NCBI GenBank assembly: GCA_015680685.1
Contig: MNCI01004656.1
Location: forward strand, 1,688,985 to 1,752,984
Length of the DNA stretch: 64,000 nt
From: Gnetum montanum
Lineage: Eukaryota > Streptophyta > Gnetopsida > Gnetales > Gnetaceae
Reading direction: 5' to 3'
Shown one piece after another: positions 36,405 to 49,425 of this stretch; the stretch's first letter is position 1; each line of letters starts with the position of its first letter. The position numbers and the translations under genes were made by a program. A model generated the notes under the pieces. The model saw nothing but the letters and a program-made list of their open reading frames with translations. It did not search any database and was not told the DNA's origin.

Positions 36405-36409
36405 TAAAC
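36405..36409. repeat. Left target-site duplication of element C
   Basis: TAAAC, identical to 48229-48233 on the other side of element C; five bases is the usual Ty3/gypsy duplication length. Confidence 0.85.
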
Positions 36410-37249
36410 TAATGAGTGTTGAATACCCTTACGCTCAACCATAGGAATCACTAAGTATTCACACTTGATCCAATCAAATTTTGTGAAGTCTATGTCTTCT
36501 AGTATACTAGCCTCTAGGAAGTAAACTTTCCTAATAGTCATTCATTGTCTTTTCAATTACAGATGTGATATGCAAAGGTATGGTTAAATGTAATTAAAGC
36601 ATATGATTTTTATTGTTTCTTATGTTTTACGTTTTGGATGCTTAAAATAAAGGATGAAGGAAATGAAGCAATTTAATTACTAATTTAACCTAACTAACTA
36701 CACCTCACTAATCCTAACATAAGCATCTAATCCCATTTTTCATACACATCCTAAACACATATAACACTACTAGGTTACCAAATGTTAAGGAATATTGGCA
36801 TTACCAAGCATCATGCACATGCTCGAAGTGGTTGTACTTATGTGCTACATTAATTGGTATTTAACCTAACTAGCTTAGTCTAGCTTAATTATCTTAATTT
36901 ACTTAAAAGCATTCAATAAAATTACTAAAAACATTAAATGTATGAAAAAAATATTTAATCTAGCCAAAGTGCTACAAAGTTTATCAAAAAGCTTATCTTT
37001 GCTGACACACACACTATCATGCTTAGGTATAACAATGCTCTAATAAAAATCTATACACTTAACGACTCCTGCTAAGGGCACTTGGGAAATATTCTAACCT
37101 TTAAATGATAAAACTACAAGATCTCTTCTACAACTATGATAATACATGCCATAAACATGGCAAGTGAGCATGTATTTATAGCCAAAAATAGATACCACGT
37201 TAATGGGGCCACGTTAAAACATCAAATCATGCATCAATGAGGCCTAGTC
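36410..37249 (-). repeat. 3' LTR of element C, inner end deleted
   Basis: Starts TAATGAGTGTTG (TG mutated to TA) and follows the 5' LTR until GGCCTAGTC. Then it jumps to sequence equivalent to 16190 of B. The last roughly 45 bases of the LTR, the polypurine tract and about 800 bases of internal sequence are gone. A TATA-type box on the minus strand is at about 37171-37182. Confidence 0.85.
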
Positions 37250-39400
37250 ATCTCATCTATTTGCAACTCTTTCATGTGGATCTCTACTTTGTTATGGGCA
37301 TCTATCCCATTAATGATAGGTTGTCATATTTATTTTCCTTTCTGGAGTTGGTAAAGGGTCTCATTAACTTTTTCCTTAGCCACCTAGATATATTTTTTGT
37401 TAACTTCTCTCTGTATTCCAACCTAATCTTTGTAGTGATTCTTGACTCTATCAAATTTGAGAGCCTCATTCTTCCAAGTGGTAATCTTAGTTGCAGATCT
37501 TTGATGTAAGGCATGGGCTTCCTCCATAGAGAGATTTCTATTCTCTACTACCAATCTCTTAAGCTTAATGTTTACCCTAGGTAGCTAATTAGGATATTGA
37601 TGGATGAATTCCTACATTTTTTGTTTCTGCACATCAACACTCTATAAGTGATGATGTTTTGTGGTCAACATCTCATTCTCTTAGCATGACTAGACCAAGT
37701 CTTTCTGAATTAAATATGTTTTGGCCTTGACCATGGATTGGTCAAAGATTGTCATTACCATCCCCACCTCAACCTATTTAAGTCTATCTTAAAGTTTTTG
37801 AAAAGCTTCATCTCTTATTAGTGTAGAGTTGAGTAGTGCAAGATCAGTAAGATAGGCTCTTAATTTGGCAACCTTCATGGCCAAGCATTAGTTTTGTGCT
37901 TGAGCCATTTTAAGTTGCCCTTATAAAATAATGGACTTTCCCTTTGCCTCCAATAGCTCCAACTAGGTTGTAATAATATTATTTGAAAAATCAAAGATAT
38001 TAGAAATTGGTTTCCTAGTTTCCACTAGTTGGTCTAGGAACTCTTCATGCTAGGATGCACTTTCTGAGTGTAAAAATGTTTGGTACACACACTGTAGGTG
38101 CATTCAAATCTTCGATGATTTTTTTAGCAATCACTACTACTACTATCTCCTACCCTTGGTACTGCCTCACCAATACAGTTGCCCCTTTTCCTTCCTTCAA
38201 GTGCACCAAAAAGGCAGTGATATTCCAAGAAATTCCTAGGAATTGCTATTGTTGTGAGAAAGATATCATCACATCTCAGGCACTAGGATTTAACCTCATG
38301 GATAGCTACATTATTTGGGCAAATAATATTGGCCCACCTCCCTCCATCTAGCTTATTTTTTGAGCCACTTCATTGAGGTATCTCATTATAGGATGGTATA
38401 TAAATGGATCACCACCACTAACTCTTACTTACTACTCTCACTCAGGCAAGAGTTGCTCTTAGATTTTGCACAAGAATTCAATAGCTACATACTACTCCTT
38501 TTCTTTTAACATCGTATAAATCTTATCCTTCATTATTCCAGATTAGGAGTCGATGGAAGTATGTTGGGTCATGTCATTACCATAGATTTTTTTTGATTAG
38601 GCATGGAAATGATAAGGTTTTCCTTCCACTTTCATTTTCCTTGAAATGCTTCTCTATCTCTAGATAGATCAACTGTGGAAGGTTAACTAGAAATTTTTTT
38701 CTTAGAGCTACATAGGCACTAGGTGATAAGCTTGTCACCTTACTAGACATCATCATCGAATTAAGGTAAGAGATCACTATCTTGAAGCATATTCACTCCA
38801 CCGATGCGAGGGCACCAGACTTAGGATCTTCTTACATTAATATTTCTTTCAAATGAGTGCTAGAATTAGGTAGACCAAGAGCCTGTGCAATCACTTCTGC
38901 TCAGTAAGACATCTAGATGTCCTTGATTCTCATAATGACTCCTACATTTCTACTATTCTAGAAGAGATATGTCTTTTCCATGTACCACTTCCCATTGGTA
39001 GTGATGATCAGCCACATGGGAGAGCTTTGCAATTATGTCTTGACTTCTAGTGGAGCATGTTCCAAGAATGGTAAAAGCTCAGTTTTTAAAGAACTAAGCA
39101 TTGGCCATTACGAGGCTTGATCATATCTAAGCAAGCTTATGTCAACATGACCTCAAGTATTGGTATAGGCCATAGTGTCTCTCCTCTTTGGGATTGTTTA
39201 GTTGTAGCCTCTTTTTCAAGAATCTATTGAATAGATTCCACTTCAGGCTCCTACCAAATAGGTCCCATTACGTGAGTTTCTACTACATGCTCTTGAGCTT
39301 ATTCTTCCTAGCCTCTTCCAGTTATGGGTCATTTTTCCTTTGGTTGTGATGGTCTTCCTTCCTATAGGAATTTTGGTATAGGTGTCATCTGTAATCACAA
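37250..39400 (-). pseudogene. Extra 3' ORF of element C (post-integrase, unknown function)
   Basis: Counterpart of 15373-18440 in B but lacking its C-terminal part through the 37249 deletion. The best preserved piece, 38577-38777, reads YVALRKKFLVNLPQLIYLE, then IEKHFKEN, and aligns with B's frame ending INLP-stop-LI-stop-LEIDKWFNERN. A Lys/Glu-rich, coiled-coil-like stretch lies at 37300-37900. Conservation of the frame between two old copies argues for a real ancestral ORF, but no known domain is apparent. Confidence 0.5.
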
Positions 39401-41403
39401 CATGCCCAAGGATTAACACTTATTATGTAACTTTGAAACATTGGGAATACCTTGTCCCTTGGGGTAGTTACACTTGGCTAAGTTGTGATTATGGCCTAGT
39501 TGATTATTTTTATATTATTTTATTAATATTTTAATATTAATAAATAAATTTAGGTTTACTAGAGTTTTTTGGAAGGGTTAAACTTTCAAAAATTGATTAT
39601 TTAATATTATTTTATTCATTAACCCCTTGGGGGTGTTGGAAAAATTTTAAAAATTTTTCATTGAAAGCCTTAAGATTTGTGGCTCCCACAACTAAGAGCT
39701 TACCTTTAGTAGCTACAAAATCAAGGAATGAAGTGATTTGGGAACATGGTGCAAACATTATGGGCTCTAGAAGGCTTTGAGCTCTAAAAAATTGCAAAAA
39801 ATTCCCTTTTATTTTGAAGAAAATGACAAAAAATTTCAAAGTGTTGGGTGGTATTTATAGAATTTTTGGGTTGTGTCAATGGGGCCTAGTCGATGCAACT
39901 ATTGACCACCACTAATCTTGTCAAAAGTAATGAAAAAAAATATTTTTTTCAAAAACAATTTGGGTCAAATGAAGGCTCTAAAAGACAAGAACATGATGAA
40001 ATCAGTAGAAGAGGGTTTCAATATTTGAAAAATTGAGGAATGAGTAGAGAACAAGATTTGATAAAGAAGAATTCCTTAAGGAGCATGTAATTAGATGCAC
40101 AATGGAACACATAGAAGATTTTGATTGTAGTAATGTCTAAGGGCAAGAAACGTAACTATCCAAAATAGGAGATATGCAAGTGGGTCCTCCCCATAGCAAA
40201 AAATTCCCTTTTACCCTTGCATATCCTTAACCAAGAAGTCTAACGAACCCATAGTTGATTAATAGTTACAAAAAGTTAAGGACTAAACCCAGAGAACCTA
40301 TTTAAGAATTTCAACACATCAAACTAAGACATGAAATAAACACATCAAAACAAAGAGTGAGGTGAGTTATGGAAAGCATTGATAGATGAGAGAGAAAATG
40401 GAATGGATGTCCCAATTATGGTCACATGAAGTCCTTTATGAGTTTCATGGTTAAATGACCTAATAAAGTCCAACCTTAGTCTAGACCAAAACCAACCACT
40501 TTCAGTGACTTTGCACTACCACTCAAGGATTAGTCCACCCTCTCAAGTAATAAGAATGCTTTCACAGATAATCACCATTCCTTATTTGAGAATAAAAGAG
40601 AAGTACGAAGTGAGAAAGAGGCTTAGTTGGAGGGGACCTTCAGGCATGGGTAACATGTCTTTCTAGTTTCATAACCAATCCTTGTAGCCCATTTATTTTG
40701 TTTAAGTGGTGTGCTTTGAATTTCCATAATTTTTCATTTTTTATTTTTTTTCTATTTTTTTTTGTTTTTTTTTTTTTGAAAATTTTTTGAATTGGAACCA
40801 CACCATGCAAAGGCTTATTCAACTTCCTATTATTAGTCAACATGGAATGATAAGGAATCCATGAAAAACACACTTGCACTCAAGATGGTAGAGAGGTACA
40901 AAGAGTATTGAATTCCCTTTAATTCAATCCTTTTTAAACTTTTGAATCCTTTCCAAGCTTTGAAATAGCCAACGTCACAAGTTCATTAAGGTTTAATTAA
41001 TGAAAAAGGGACCTCATATTTCTAAAATAAGGAAAATCATAAAGTATGTGGATGGATGGATAATTTGGACTCATTTCCTATTCAATGAGAAAGAAACCAA
41101 TATTAGTTATCAATCATCAAAATTCAAAAATAGAAACTTGACATTGACAAAGAAATACATTAAGTACAAAACACCATTAGTAACCAATAATAGCACCATT
41201 GTGTCCTATTGGCAATAAATCACTTTTTATTAAAGAACAAGAAAAATTCACACCAAAATAAGGAATAATATAAAATAAATTATAAAATATTCAAGAAAGA
41301 TAAAACATACTAATGATGATGTAAAACAAAAATTGGAAAATTTAATAAAGTAAAAACAAAAATGGTATATAAAAAGAAAGTGTAAAAAAAAGTAGAAAAG
41401 TAA
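39401..41403 (-). other. Non-coding spacer of element C
   Basis: Aligns with 18441-20589 of B. Includes a poly-T-rich stretch (about 40733-40790, a T15 run among T blocks) and an AT-rich stretch 41220-41400. No frame or RNA recognised. Confidence 0.5.
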
Positions 41404-42850
41404 GAAGCCACCCAATAGATTAGCATGGATGACCATCTCCCCTATGACTAAGTTGAAAGGAAGAGATTCAAAAGATTGATCATGGTTTTCCATCCATTGA
41501 GACATTGCTTCCATTAGCATGTTTGGGCTTATGGAAAGGTTTGACTTGTTGTGTGTTGACCAGCTATGTTTTGTTTAGGCTCTTAAGTTTGTAGATTAAC
41601 ATGACCCCAGAAGGAAAGGTTTCGTAGATAATATAAGGCCCCTTCCATAATGTTTGGAACTTAGTTAGTTGAGGTACATGTTTGGGGTTCCAGTAGGGAA
41701 CCTTATCTCCTAGTTAAAATTTGAATTTTTGTATTCTAAGGTCATGGCACTTCTTATTGAATGTCTTGTGTACTTCATTTCAAGATAGTGCCACTAATCG
41801 ATTTTTATCTAACACGTTAAGGTTGATCAATTGTTCTCTTTATGCTAGACTCAAGTCACAATCTAGGTCACATGGTGTTAAAATTGTATGGAGCTTGAAT
41901 TAAATAGAAAGTGTTGGTAGTTTCCTATACACTAGCTCATAGGGAGAGTAGCCTATAGAGAGTTTCCAAGTTGAGCACTAGGCCCAAAGGGCATCATTAT
42001 GTTTTGTACTCTAGTCCCTCCTATATTTGCTTATAGTTCTTAATAACATCTTTGTAATCTCCCTAACCTTTACTTAACCATTGGCTTGGGGGTGGTAGGG
42101 TGTTGTTAATTTATGTTCAACTCCCAAGAATTGCATAATCTTGCAAAAAGTAGCACCTATAAAATATGTTCCACTTTTAGAAATTAATGCATGTGGCACC
42201 CTAAACCTATTTACAACATTTTTTTATACAAACTATGTAGTAGTAGATGATGTATAATTGATGACAACTACTATTTCTACCCATTTTGTGCAGTAATAAA
42301 TAAAGATGATTATATATGCCTTTTTATTTAAAATGGATGTGATAAAACTAATGAAGTAAATGCCCCATATATCAAAGAATTCCAGTGGTTGGATCCATTG
42401 TTGAGGTTCCTATATTTTCTTGGTCATCCCACCATCTTGTTGATAGCATTCATAAGAGTGGATAAATTAGTGGACGTCCCTGAAGATAGTTGGCCAGTAA
42501 TACCCTACCATCATGATCTTAATGACCATGCATTTCCCAACATAGTGGCCCCCACAAAAACCATCATAAGCATCCTAGAAGATGCGTAGTTGATCAGCAT
42601 CAGGTACACATCAATGAACTAGGCCATCGACACATACCTTGTAAAGATGCCCATTGATTTCCATGAAGCATTTGACCTAATGAAGAAATTTTTGTTTCTT
42701 CCTATAGTCTAGATCTTGTTGCATCTCTTAAGTGAGAAGTGAGGATGCCATCGTACCATTCTGGTTCATTGGGCACTTGTTCATTTATTACTCCTATAAA
42801 GAGGAGTTCATCAAGAAATTGATCAAAGAGTAGGCTCTCCTCCTCTTTGT
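41404..42850 (-). pseudogene. Integrase of element C
   Basis: Aligns with B's integrase. The C-terminal end continues past 41520 (VNMQQVKPFHKPKHAN) into the frame 41404-41520 (MSQWMENHDQSFESLPFNLV). The core around 41990-42340 keeps the region equivalent to SYHPQANSQ but has more stops and frame breaks than B. The HHCC finger region lies at about 42400-42560, where YYWPTIFRDVH-like text is readable on the minus strand. Confidence 0.75.
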
Positions 42851-44135
42851 TATTCCATCATAACTAAGAAAAGTAATCAGCAATAACATTCTTAGTCCCC
42901 TTTCAATCTACCATTTTAAGATTGAATTCTTGAAATATCACCAACCACCATATGATATGAGGGCTCACTTCTGGCTTATTCATGAGGAAGCAAATGGCAC
43001 TATGGTCAGTGTGCATAAACACTTTGTATCCAAGCACATAGTGCTTGAACTTCTCTAGAGCATACACCACCACCATTAGTTCTTCCTCCATTTTGATTTA
43101 ATTCAATTGTGAAACTACAATGCTTTGACTTATGTAGTGGATGTAATATGGATGTTTCTTGTCATCCAACTACATAAGCATGGCTCCCAAGGCATAATTT
43201 CATGCATCTATCATTATGTGAAATGATTTGGACTAGTCAAGTGCTCATAGAATTAGATTTTCTATGAGCTTTTACTTAAGGCTCTAGAATGCATTTCACA
43301 TTCCTTAGTCCAAATGGATGGATCATCTTCTTTGTTAGCTTGACCAATGGTTTTGCAATCTTAAAGAAATTCTCTATGAATCGCTCATAGTAACCATTGT
43401 GTCCAAGAAATGACCAAACACCTTTAAAAATTTTTGGTTAGTGAGTTATTCCTTGGATGACCCTTATCTTTGCAAGGTTCACCTTAATCTCTACTTGAGA
43501 AATTCTATGCCCTAGTGCAATGCCCTCCTAGACCATCAGGTGGCTCTTCTACCAATTTAGTTGAAGATTCATTTTCACACACTTTTTAAGCACTTTCTGA
43601 AGGTGATGCAAGGGTTGCTCAAATGTGGCACCATAGGTGGAGAAGTCATCCATGAAGAATTCCACCTTGTAACCAATTTTCTATTGAAAAATGCTTAGAA
43701 CCAAACATTGGAATGTTCTAAGCGCATTGCATAGATCAAAAGACATCTTTCGATTATCTGCTTCAATTTGAGGTTTAACTATCACTACGGCTACCTCTTT
43801 GGCTTCATGGTCATATCAGTGTAGATACAATGTTGGCATATCCTAGAATCAATCCTTATGAGTTTAATATATGGCTAAGCAGAGGGTGTTGGCCATTTAT
43901 TAATCATCTTCAACAACATCTCTTTCTATTTAGGAGCAATATTAGCATTTATAATTACTAGTTTTCCATTTTTCAAAAATGCATACTCCATGCTAGTAGG
44001 TAGAGTTTTTAATTGTAACGAATCTTGTTTAAAATTTCTAGGAATTCTCAACTCTCCCCAATAGGTACTATCATTTGCATTATCAGAGAGTTGGTGATGA
44101 ATTTTTCCTAGTTTATCCATTTTTAGTATAGGCAC
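42851..44135 (-). pseudogene. Reverse transcriptase (internally deleted) and RNase H of element C
   Basis: RNase H 42903-43091: EEELMVVVYALEKFKHYVLG, then VFMHTDHSAICFLMNK, with the TDH Asp kept. The RT active-site pair is intact as FFMDDFSTYG (43642-43656), unlike B. The RT start 43926-44135 reads ELRIPRNFKQ and LKTLPTSMEYAFLKNGK. Compared with B, about 320 bp are missing at 43753, which removes the palm motif FLDDYxGYNQI and the fingers. This RT therefore lacks its first catalytic Asp despite a good-looking FMDD box. Confidence 0.85.
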
Positions 44136-44386
44136 ATGTTAGACTCTTAGTAGGTTCCATACAATGTGTGTTGCTTCTAAGATTAGTTGTCAACCACTAG
44201 ATGCCCTCCTATTTTGTGGCTATTGTGTATAGGAATTTTTGGATTTTAGATTCATCTACAAACTATCTACATGCTTTGATGGATGTGCTCTTGATAAACC
44301 AAAGATTTTACACATAGTTGCACCCAATATTGCTTTACATGATGCATGCAACTCTCTTCTTCTCAATATTTCCAAATTCATTCTCC

Positions 44387-44608
44387 TTAGAAATTTTTAA
44401 TGCTTAACCATGCCCTTCCCATAATAATTGGAAAATATCCCTTATAGTTGTCAACCTTGATCATTGGAAAACTAGTAGGATAGGACCACCAAAAAATAGT
44501 GGTCACAATGTCCTCCACAAGTTCTAAAGAAATAGTGATTATTTGCTCTACCAATTCTATACATATATTGCTCTTCTTAAGAGGTAGTAGGTTCCATGCT
44601 TTGAACAT
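44387..44608 (-). pseudogene. Aspartic protease part of element C
   Basis: Open frame of 73 codons: LLPLKKSNICIELVEQIITI, then SLELVEDIVTTIFWWSYPTS and GYFPIIMGRAWLS. Same segment as B's 23804-24004, ending in the I-M-G-R-x-x-L box typical of the C-terminal half of plant gypsy proteases. The active-site D-x-G lies upstream in broken sequence. Confidence 0.82.
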
Positions 44609-44639
44609 GTCATGGGAAATTAGATTGACACTGAAACAT

Positions 44640-47208
44640 GAATCAAGAAGATCTTTTCATGGCTCATGTACAATGATTTTCAAGTAGATTAGAGGACTTA
44701 TAAGGTCAAATCTTTTCCTGGGAAGGTTGCCAGCCTTGATCCAATCAGCTACAACATGAATTAACATAACTATGTGGATCTTTGGAGGCATTTTATTTGA
44801 AGGGCTCTATAAAGAATTTGATGAAGAGGATGATGGAGAGATAGGATGGATAAACACATTATTCTGTGAGGAATTTGAAGGACTATTGGGTTAAAAGATT
44901 ACTTATTTTCAAGATCTAGGTTGCAAATCATTTGGCTAAAAAGCCAACTATAAGTAGATAGTCCTAATAGCATTACATTACTACGATTGTGGTGGAATTT
45001 TTCTTGGCATAGATGAAGCAGGAGGTAATTGGGTTAAGGATGGAGAGGCATGTGCTAAAGGATGAAAAGATGATAGGGATATGGGGTTTTTACTCTAGTA
45101 GATGGAGAATGAGTTATGTGATACTCTAGAGGGTAGTTGTGGCATTAGAAAGAATTGTGACTAGAAGAGTCACATGCAGACATTAGTTGCTAAACATAGT
45201 ACCCATATGGATATGGCTACCTATAAGGGTACTACTATCTTGGTGGTGGCATTACTTAGGACTGTGGGTGTTTCCATGGTTGGTACTGCTCATACGATTG
45301 TGGTGGATCTTCACTTGGATAATAAGATTTTTTTTTATGGTGAAATTACCTTGGATTACCTTGAGGATAATGCAATCTTCTAGGTGCTTGCCTTATTGCC
45401 AGTCTAGGATTTAGTACATATATCCCAAACTCTTGCATGTGTGACATGATAGGATAACATCCTTTAGGATGTTCATATTAGTAGATGTCACACCCACCAT
45501 CATCATCTTATTCTATCCTCAAAACTTCTTCTACTATAGAAACTTTGCCCTTACCCCTTTGGTAGGCACGTTTAGCTTCTTTCCACCTCTTGTGGTTACG
45601 ATCACTACTTTGCTCTCTTGATTCTTCTACAATTTTTAGAGTAGTTTGGAATTTTTCATCCAAAGAGTTCCATAATTTATCAACCTTGGCCAATATATCA
45701 AAAATGGATTTTTGAATTGGCAAGGTTTCTCACTGCACCACCTCATCAAGTGGTGACTCCTCCTCATTATCATAAAATTGGACCTCCCTTTTTCTAATGG
45801 AAGGATCCCTATTATATTCCTTAGGACTTTCCCATTTTCTTAGCTCTTCTTCCTCTTTTTCTACTTGATCTATCAGCCTTTGGATCTAATGGGCTCTAAG
45901 TTTTAATAGTTTTTCTTAGTTATAAACCCCAAGAGTTCTTCCTATTTTTTATCTAAGTTCATCTATGATGTGGCAAAGTTATTCCCACTAAGAATAACCA
46001 TGGCGAAGGAATTGTTATATGAGAGAATAGCATATTTCCATGGTGACATACAAGGGTTCATGTATTCCTTGCTTCCATTCTTGGATCTACCTTCTCATAT
46101 TAGACACTCAAGAATGTGTCTAGTATTTATCATTGAAAACTCTACCATTGTACTCTAACTGTAGATGGATTTTAGCTCCAAGTACTGATACTAGCTTTCA
46201 ACTTCCTTGATGAGTGTCTTGGAAAATAACTTTAATTTCTACCAATTATTTTCAATATTTTGTAAGTCATAGGCATCATGAAAATCTTGAAGATGTGTTT
46301 GTGGATCATAGTTATATCCCCCTTCAAATCTAGACATATTGTTCATGTCAAGTCACTTGATCTGACTATCTTTAACATGCCTTGTTGGAATTTATGCAAC
46401 ATACTCAGAGTTACCAAAAAAGGCTCATCATCATCATTATTTTGATGATGCCAATGATGTCCTTGAGTACCCCCTTCATTCATATAGGGCTTGGTGATGA
46501 TTATTGTCATCCTGTTGTTCACCTTTATCATAGTTGTCCTTTCTGTATCATTTGTCAGAACCAAAAGAGGAAGAAGAAGATGCAGATGAAGAGAGAAAAG
46601 AGGAGGAGGAATACCACCACTATGGTGTCTACCACTTCCTCTATGCTTGGCATGGTCACATTTATTAGCTTTCTTGTCATCTTAATGCTTTCCAAAACCC
46701 TTTGTTTGACTCCCACTTTTCCCTAAATCTATATTGTTGATAGTAAAGTATAGTTTCAAGTTCAAGCCTCCATCACCAATATCAAGGGGTGGAAAATATT
46801 CATGTTAAGAACCCCCAAAGGAAGGATCCTCATTGTCATTTTGGTTGAGTAGAAACAAGGGATTTGTAAACCACTTTCCCTTCATAGCCTCATGATGCTT
46901 ATACTAGTGTTAATCTCTCCTATGTTGTATTTCAATGGGATTGTAGTCATAGTAGTTATAGTCATGTATAATATACTCTTCTTGAAGATCCTAGATGTTA
47001 AACCTCTTAAGAGTTTGGAGCAACATCCTAGGCATAGATTGATTAGGAGGCATTACAATGTTTGCTTCCATATCTCACCCTGTAGTTGTTTAGCCTGATG
47101 CAACATGAAGATGAAATTAGACACATACTCATCTAGATGAGTATATGCCACCTTGCATTCTTGAGGCACTAGTGGTTTAGTATCATCATGCCGGTGAGAA
47201 GAAGGCAT
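44640..47208 (-). pseudogene. Gag of element C
   Basis: The start ATG is at 47206-47208, giving MPSSHRHDDTKPLVPQ, then ECKVAYTHLDEYVSNFIF, about 135 bases after the PBS. The capsid core is around 45900-46350. The longest clean piece, 45508-45723, reads KVDKLWNSLDEKFQTTLKIV and KEAKRAYQRGKGKVS. After it, CDIY..YEHPKGCYPIM (about 45440-45495) looks like a CCHC zinc knuckle whose second Cys is now Tyr. Homologous to B's gag, which has lost the start codon. Confidence 0.8.
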
Positions 47209-47343
47209 TTTGCAATTACAATAAAATATCAGTGTGCTTAAATTATTATATTTATTTTGAGAATGATTTTGTCCTTAGGGTTCATCCAATGATGTTAATG
47301 ATTTTCACTATGCCTAGATACCACACCTTTCAAACAAAAAGAC

Positions 47344-47361
47344 TCCCTAGAAATGGCACCA
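47344..47361 (-). promoter_or_regulatory. tRNA-Asp-type primer-binding site of element C
   Basis: Minus strand TGGTGCCATTTCTAGGGA, one base after the 5' LTR. It differs from TGGCGCCGTTGCCGGGGA mainly by C-to-T and G-to-A changes. Confidence 0.8.
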
Positions 47362-47362
47362 A

Positions 47363-48228
47363 TGATGAGTGACAAATATCCCTACGCTCAACCATACGAA
47401 TCAATAAGCATTCATGCATGATCTAGTCAAATTCTATGGACTCTATGTCTTATGGTACACTAGCCTCTAAGAAGTGAACTTGCCTTAATAGTCATTCATT
47501 ATTTTCCCAATTACACTTGTGATATGCAAAGGTATGGTTAACAGTAATTAAGGCATATGATTTTTATCATTTTTTATCTTTTATGTTTTGGATAGTTGAA
47601 ATAAAGGATGAAAGAAATGAAGTAATTTAATTACTAATTTAACCTAACTACACCTAACTAATCCTAACATAAGCATTCATTCCCACTTGTCATACACATC
47701 TTGAACACATATAATGCTGATAGGTTACCAAACATTAAGTGTTACTGTGATTACCAAGCATCATGCACATTCTTGAAGTGTTCGTACTTATGTGCTTCAG
47801 TAATTTCTATTTAACTTAGCTAGGTTAGTTTAGCTTAATTTACTTAAAAGAATTAAATAAAATTACTAAAAACATTAAATTCATGAAGAAAATATTTAAT
47901 CTAGCCAAAGTGCTACAAGGTTTATTAGAAATATTTTCTTTATTGCTACACACATTGTCATGCTTAGGTACAACAATGCTTAAATAAAGATTTATACACT
48001 CAATGACTCTTACTATGGGCACTTGGAAAATATTCTAACTTTCAAATGACAAAACTACAAGAGCTATGCTACAACTATGACAAGACATGCCATAAACATG
48101 GGGATACATTCATATTTATAGATAAAAATAGAAACTACATTGATATGGCCACATCAATTCATCAAATCATGCATTAATGGGGCCTAGTCGATAGGGCCCA
48201 CTTAATGTAGACAATCCATAATTCATCA
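47363..48228 (-). repeat. 5' LTR of element C
   Basis: Begins TGATGAGTGAC and ends ATTCATCA. A TATA-type box on the minus strand lies at about 48111-48122 (TATAAATATG). It aligns with 36410-37249 until the deletion there. Confidence 0.88.
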
Positions 48229-48233
48229 TAAAC
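48229..48233. repeat. Right target-site duplication of element C
   Basis: TAAAC, identical to 36405-36409. Confidence 0.85.
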
Positions 48234-48300
48234 CTAAGAAAAAGTTTATGTATGTATACCTTTATTTTTACATGACTTGACCAAATCCTATAGCACTATA

Positions 48301-49425
48301 TGTAGCCCCTAGATGTATAGTTGAAACACCGTTAAATTTCGAGACCTCGGTGATTCAGCAAAGTCTCAAAGTTTAGGCAAGGATACTCACAAGTATAGCG
48401 TCAAAATATCTGGGTGAAGGGCACATCTCAACAAGTTTTCTTTTTTGGCTAAGGGCCTACTACGCTACGCTACGTAGCTCAGCGTAGCAGACTTCAGGAG
48501 GACAAAACAGAACAAGGGATGCATAGTGAAAACACTCCAACTTTGCAAGTTAGTCATGTTCCAAAATATCTTAGCTTTTGGCGTATTACGCCGTGTTATG
48601 CTATGTAGCATAACGCAACGTAATGTAGCATAAAGCAAGCAACATAGTTGAGTTAGCTACAACAACAAGGATAAAAAAGTTCAAGCAGTAGCGGTCATTA
48701 CACTAGGATTCTCTTCCCAGTGTATTGTAGTGTAGCCATGGGACAATTTGCTACCGAAGATTTCGTCAATGCTAAAGACAAGGGTGGTTATGCTATTATA
48801 TGTTGTAGGGCGTAGCACAGCGTAACGTCACAAGACTCAGCTATAGCACATCAGGTCAATGGCATTCTACAGGCCCAGGACACACATCATCTAAACTGCA
48901 TTTTTCTCCTAACCCTAATCTTATAAATACCCTGGCAGACAACACTCAAAGGATGGGAAATTTTTGACAAAAATATTGGTGAGAAGATAAGAAAGAGCTG
49001 GAAACAAAAGAGCATCAATCGGGACAAAGAGAAGCTTTTGGTCAGAGATTTCAAGTGAGAAAACATTTTGCTTCAAGCCTGACTCCCTTGTGCCCAGATT
49101 GGATAGTGAACAAGGTAGATTGGCCCTTTCTTGTTTAATCTCTAAATAGCTTCCTGTTGATGGCGGATGCTTCGTCCAAACTGGAATCTGCTTACAAATC
49201 CTATTGTATTCATCATATTTTTCTATAAGATAAATCCCAGATCTCGGGATCGTACATTTCCCAAATTCTTTAATTCATTGCACTTTACTTGTATTGATTT
49301 TATAGTAATTTTTCATAGTTTACATTGTTGTCATTGTCTTCAAGATCCGATCTTGGAGCAGATCTCATTTTCTCATCAAATAGACATTATATTTTTACAT
49401 TAATTTGTCTCCTCGTTGTACGATT
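48301..49425 (+). repeat. LTR-like segment with TACGCTA palindromes
   Basis: Begins TGTAGCCCCTAG. It contains a TATA-type box (CTTATAAATACC, about 48921) and a leader-like stretch, and ends near GTTGTACGA. TTGGTAACAAG follows at 49426 and loosely resembles the initiator-Met PBS TGGTATCAGAGC. The U3 part has three clusters of TACGCTA/TAGCGTA palindromes (48465-48500, 48590-48640, 48795-48830). CpG is much less depleted than in the neighbours, suggesting a younger insertion. No gag or pol follows, so it would be a solo or truncated LTR. The edges are uncertain. Confidence 0.45.

Larger units (their letters stand above)
36410..48228 (-). mobile_element. Athila-like Ty3/gypsy retrotransposon C (same family as B)
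   Basis: About 11.8 kb, same layout and orientation as B: 5' LTR 47363-48228, PBS, gag, PR, RT, RNase H, INT, spacer, extra 3' ORF, 3' LTR 36410-37249. The outer ends carry identical 5-bp duplications, so both termini are original. Two internal deletions distinguish it from B. About 860 bp are missing across the inner end of the 3' LTR and the 3' tail of the internal region (junction near 37249). About 320 bp are missing in RT (junction near 43753). Confidence 0.9.
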
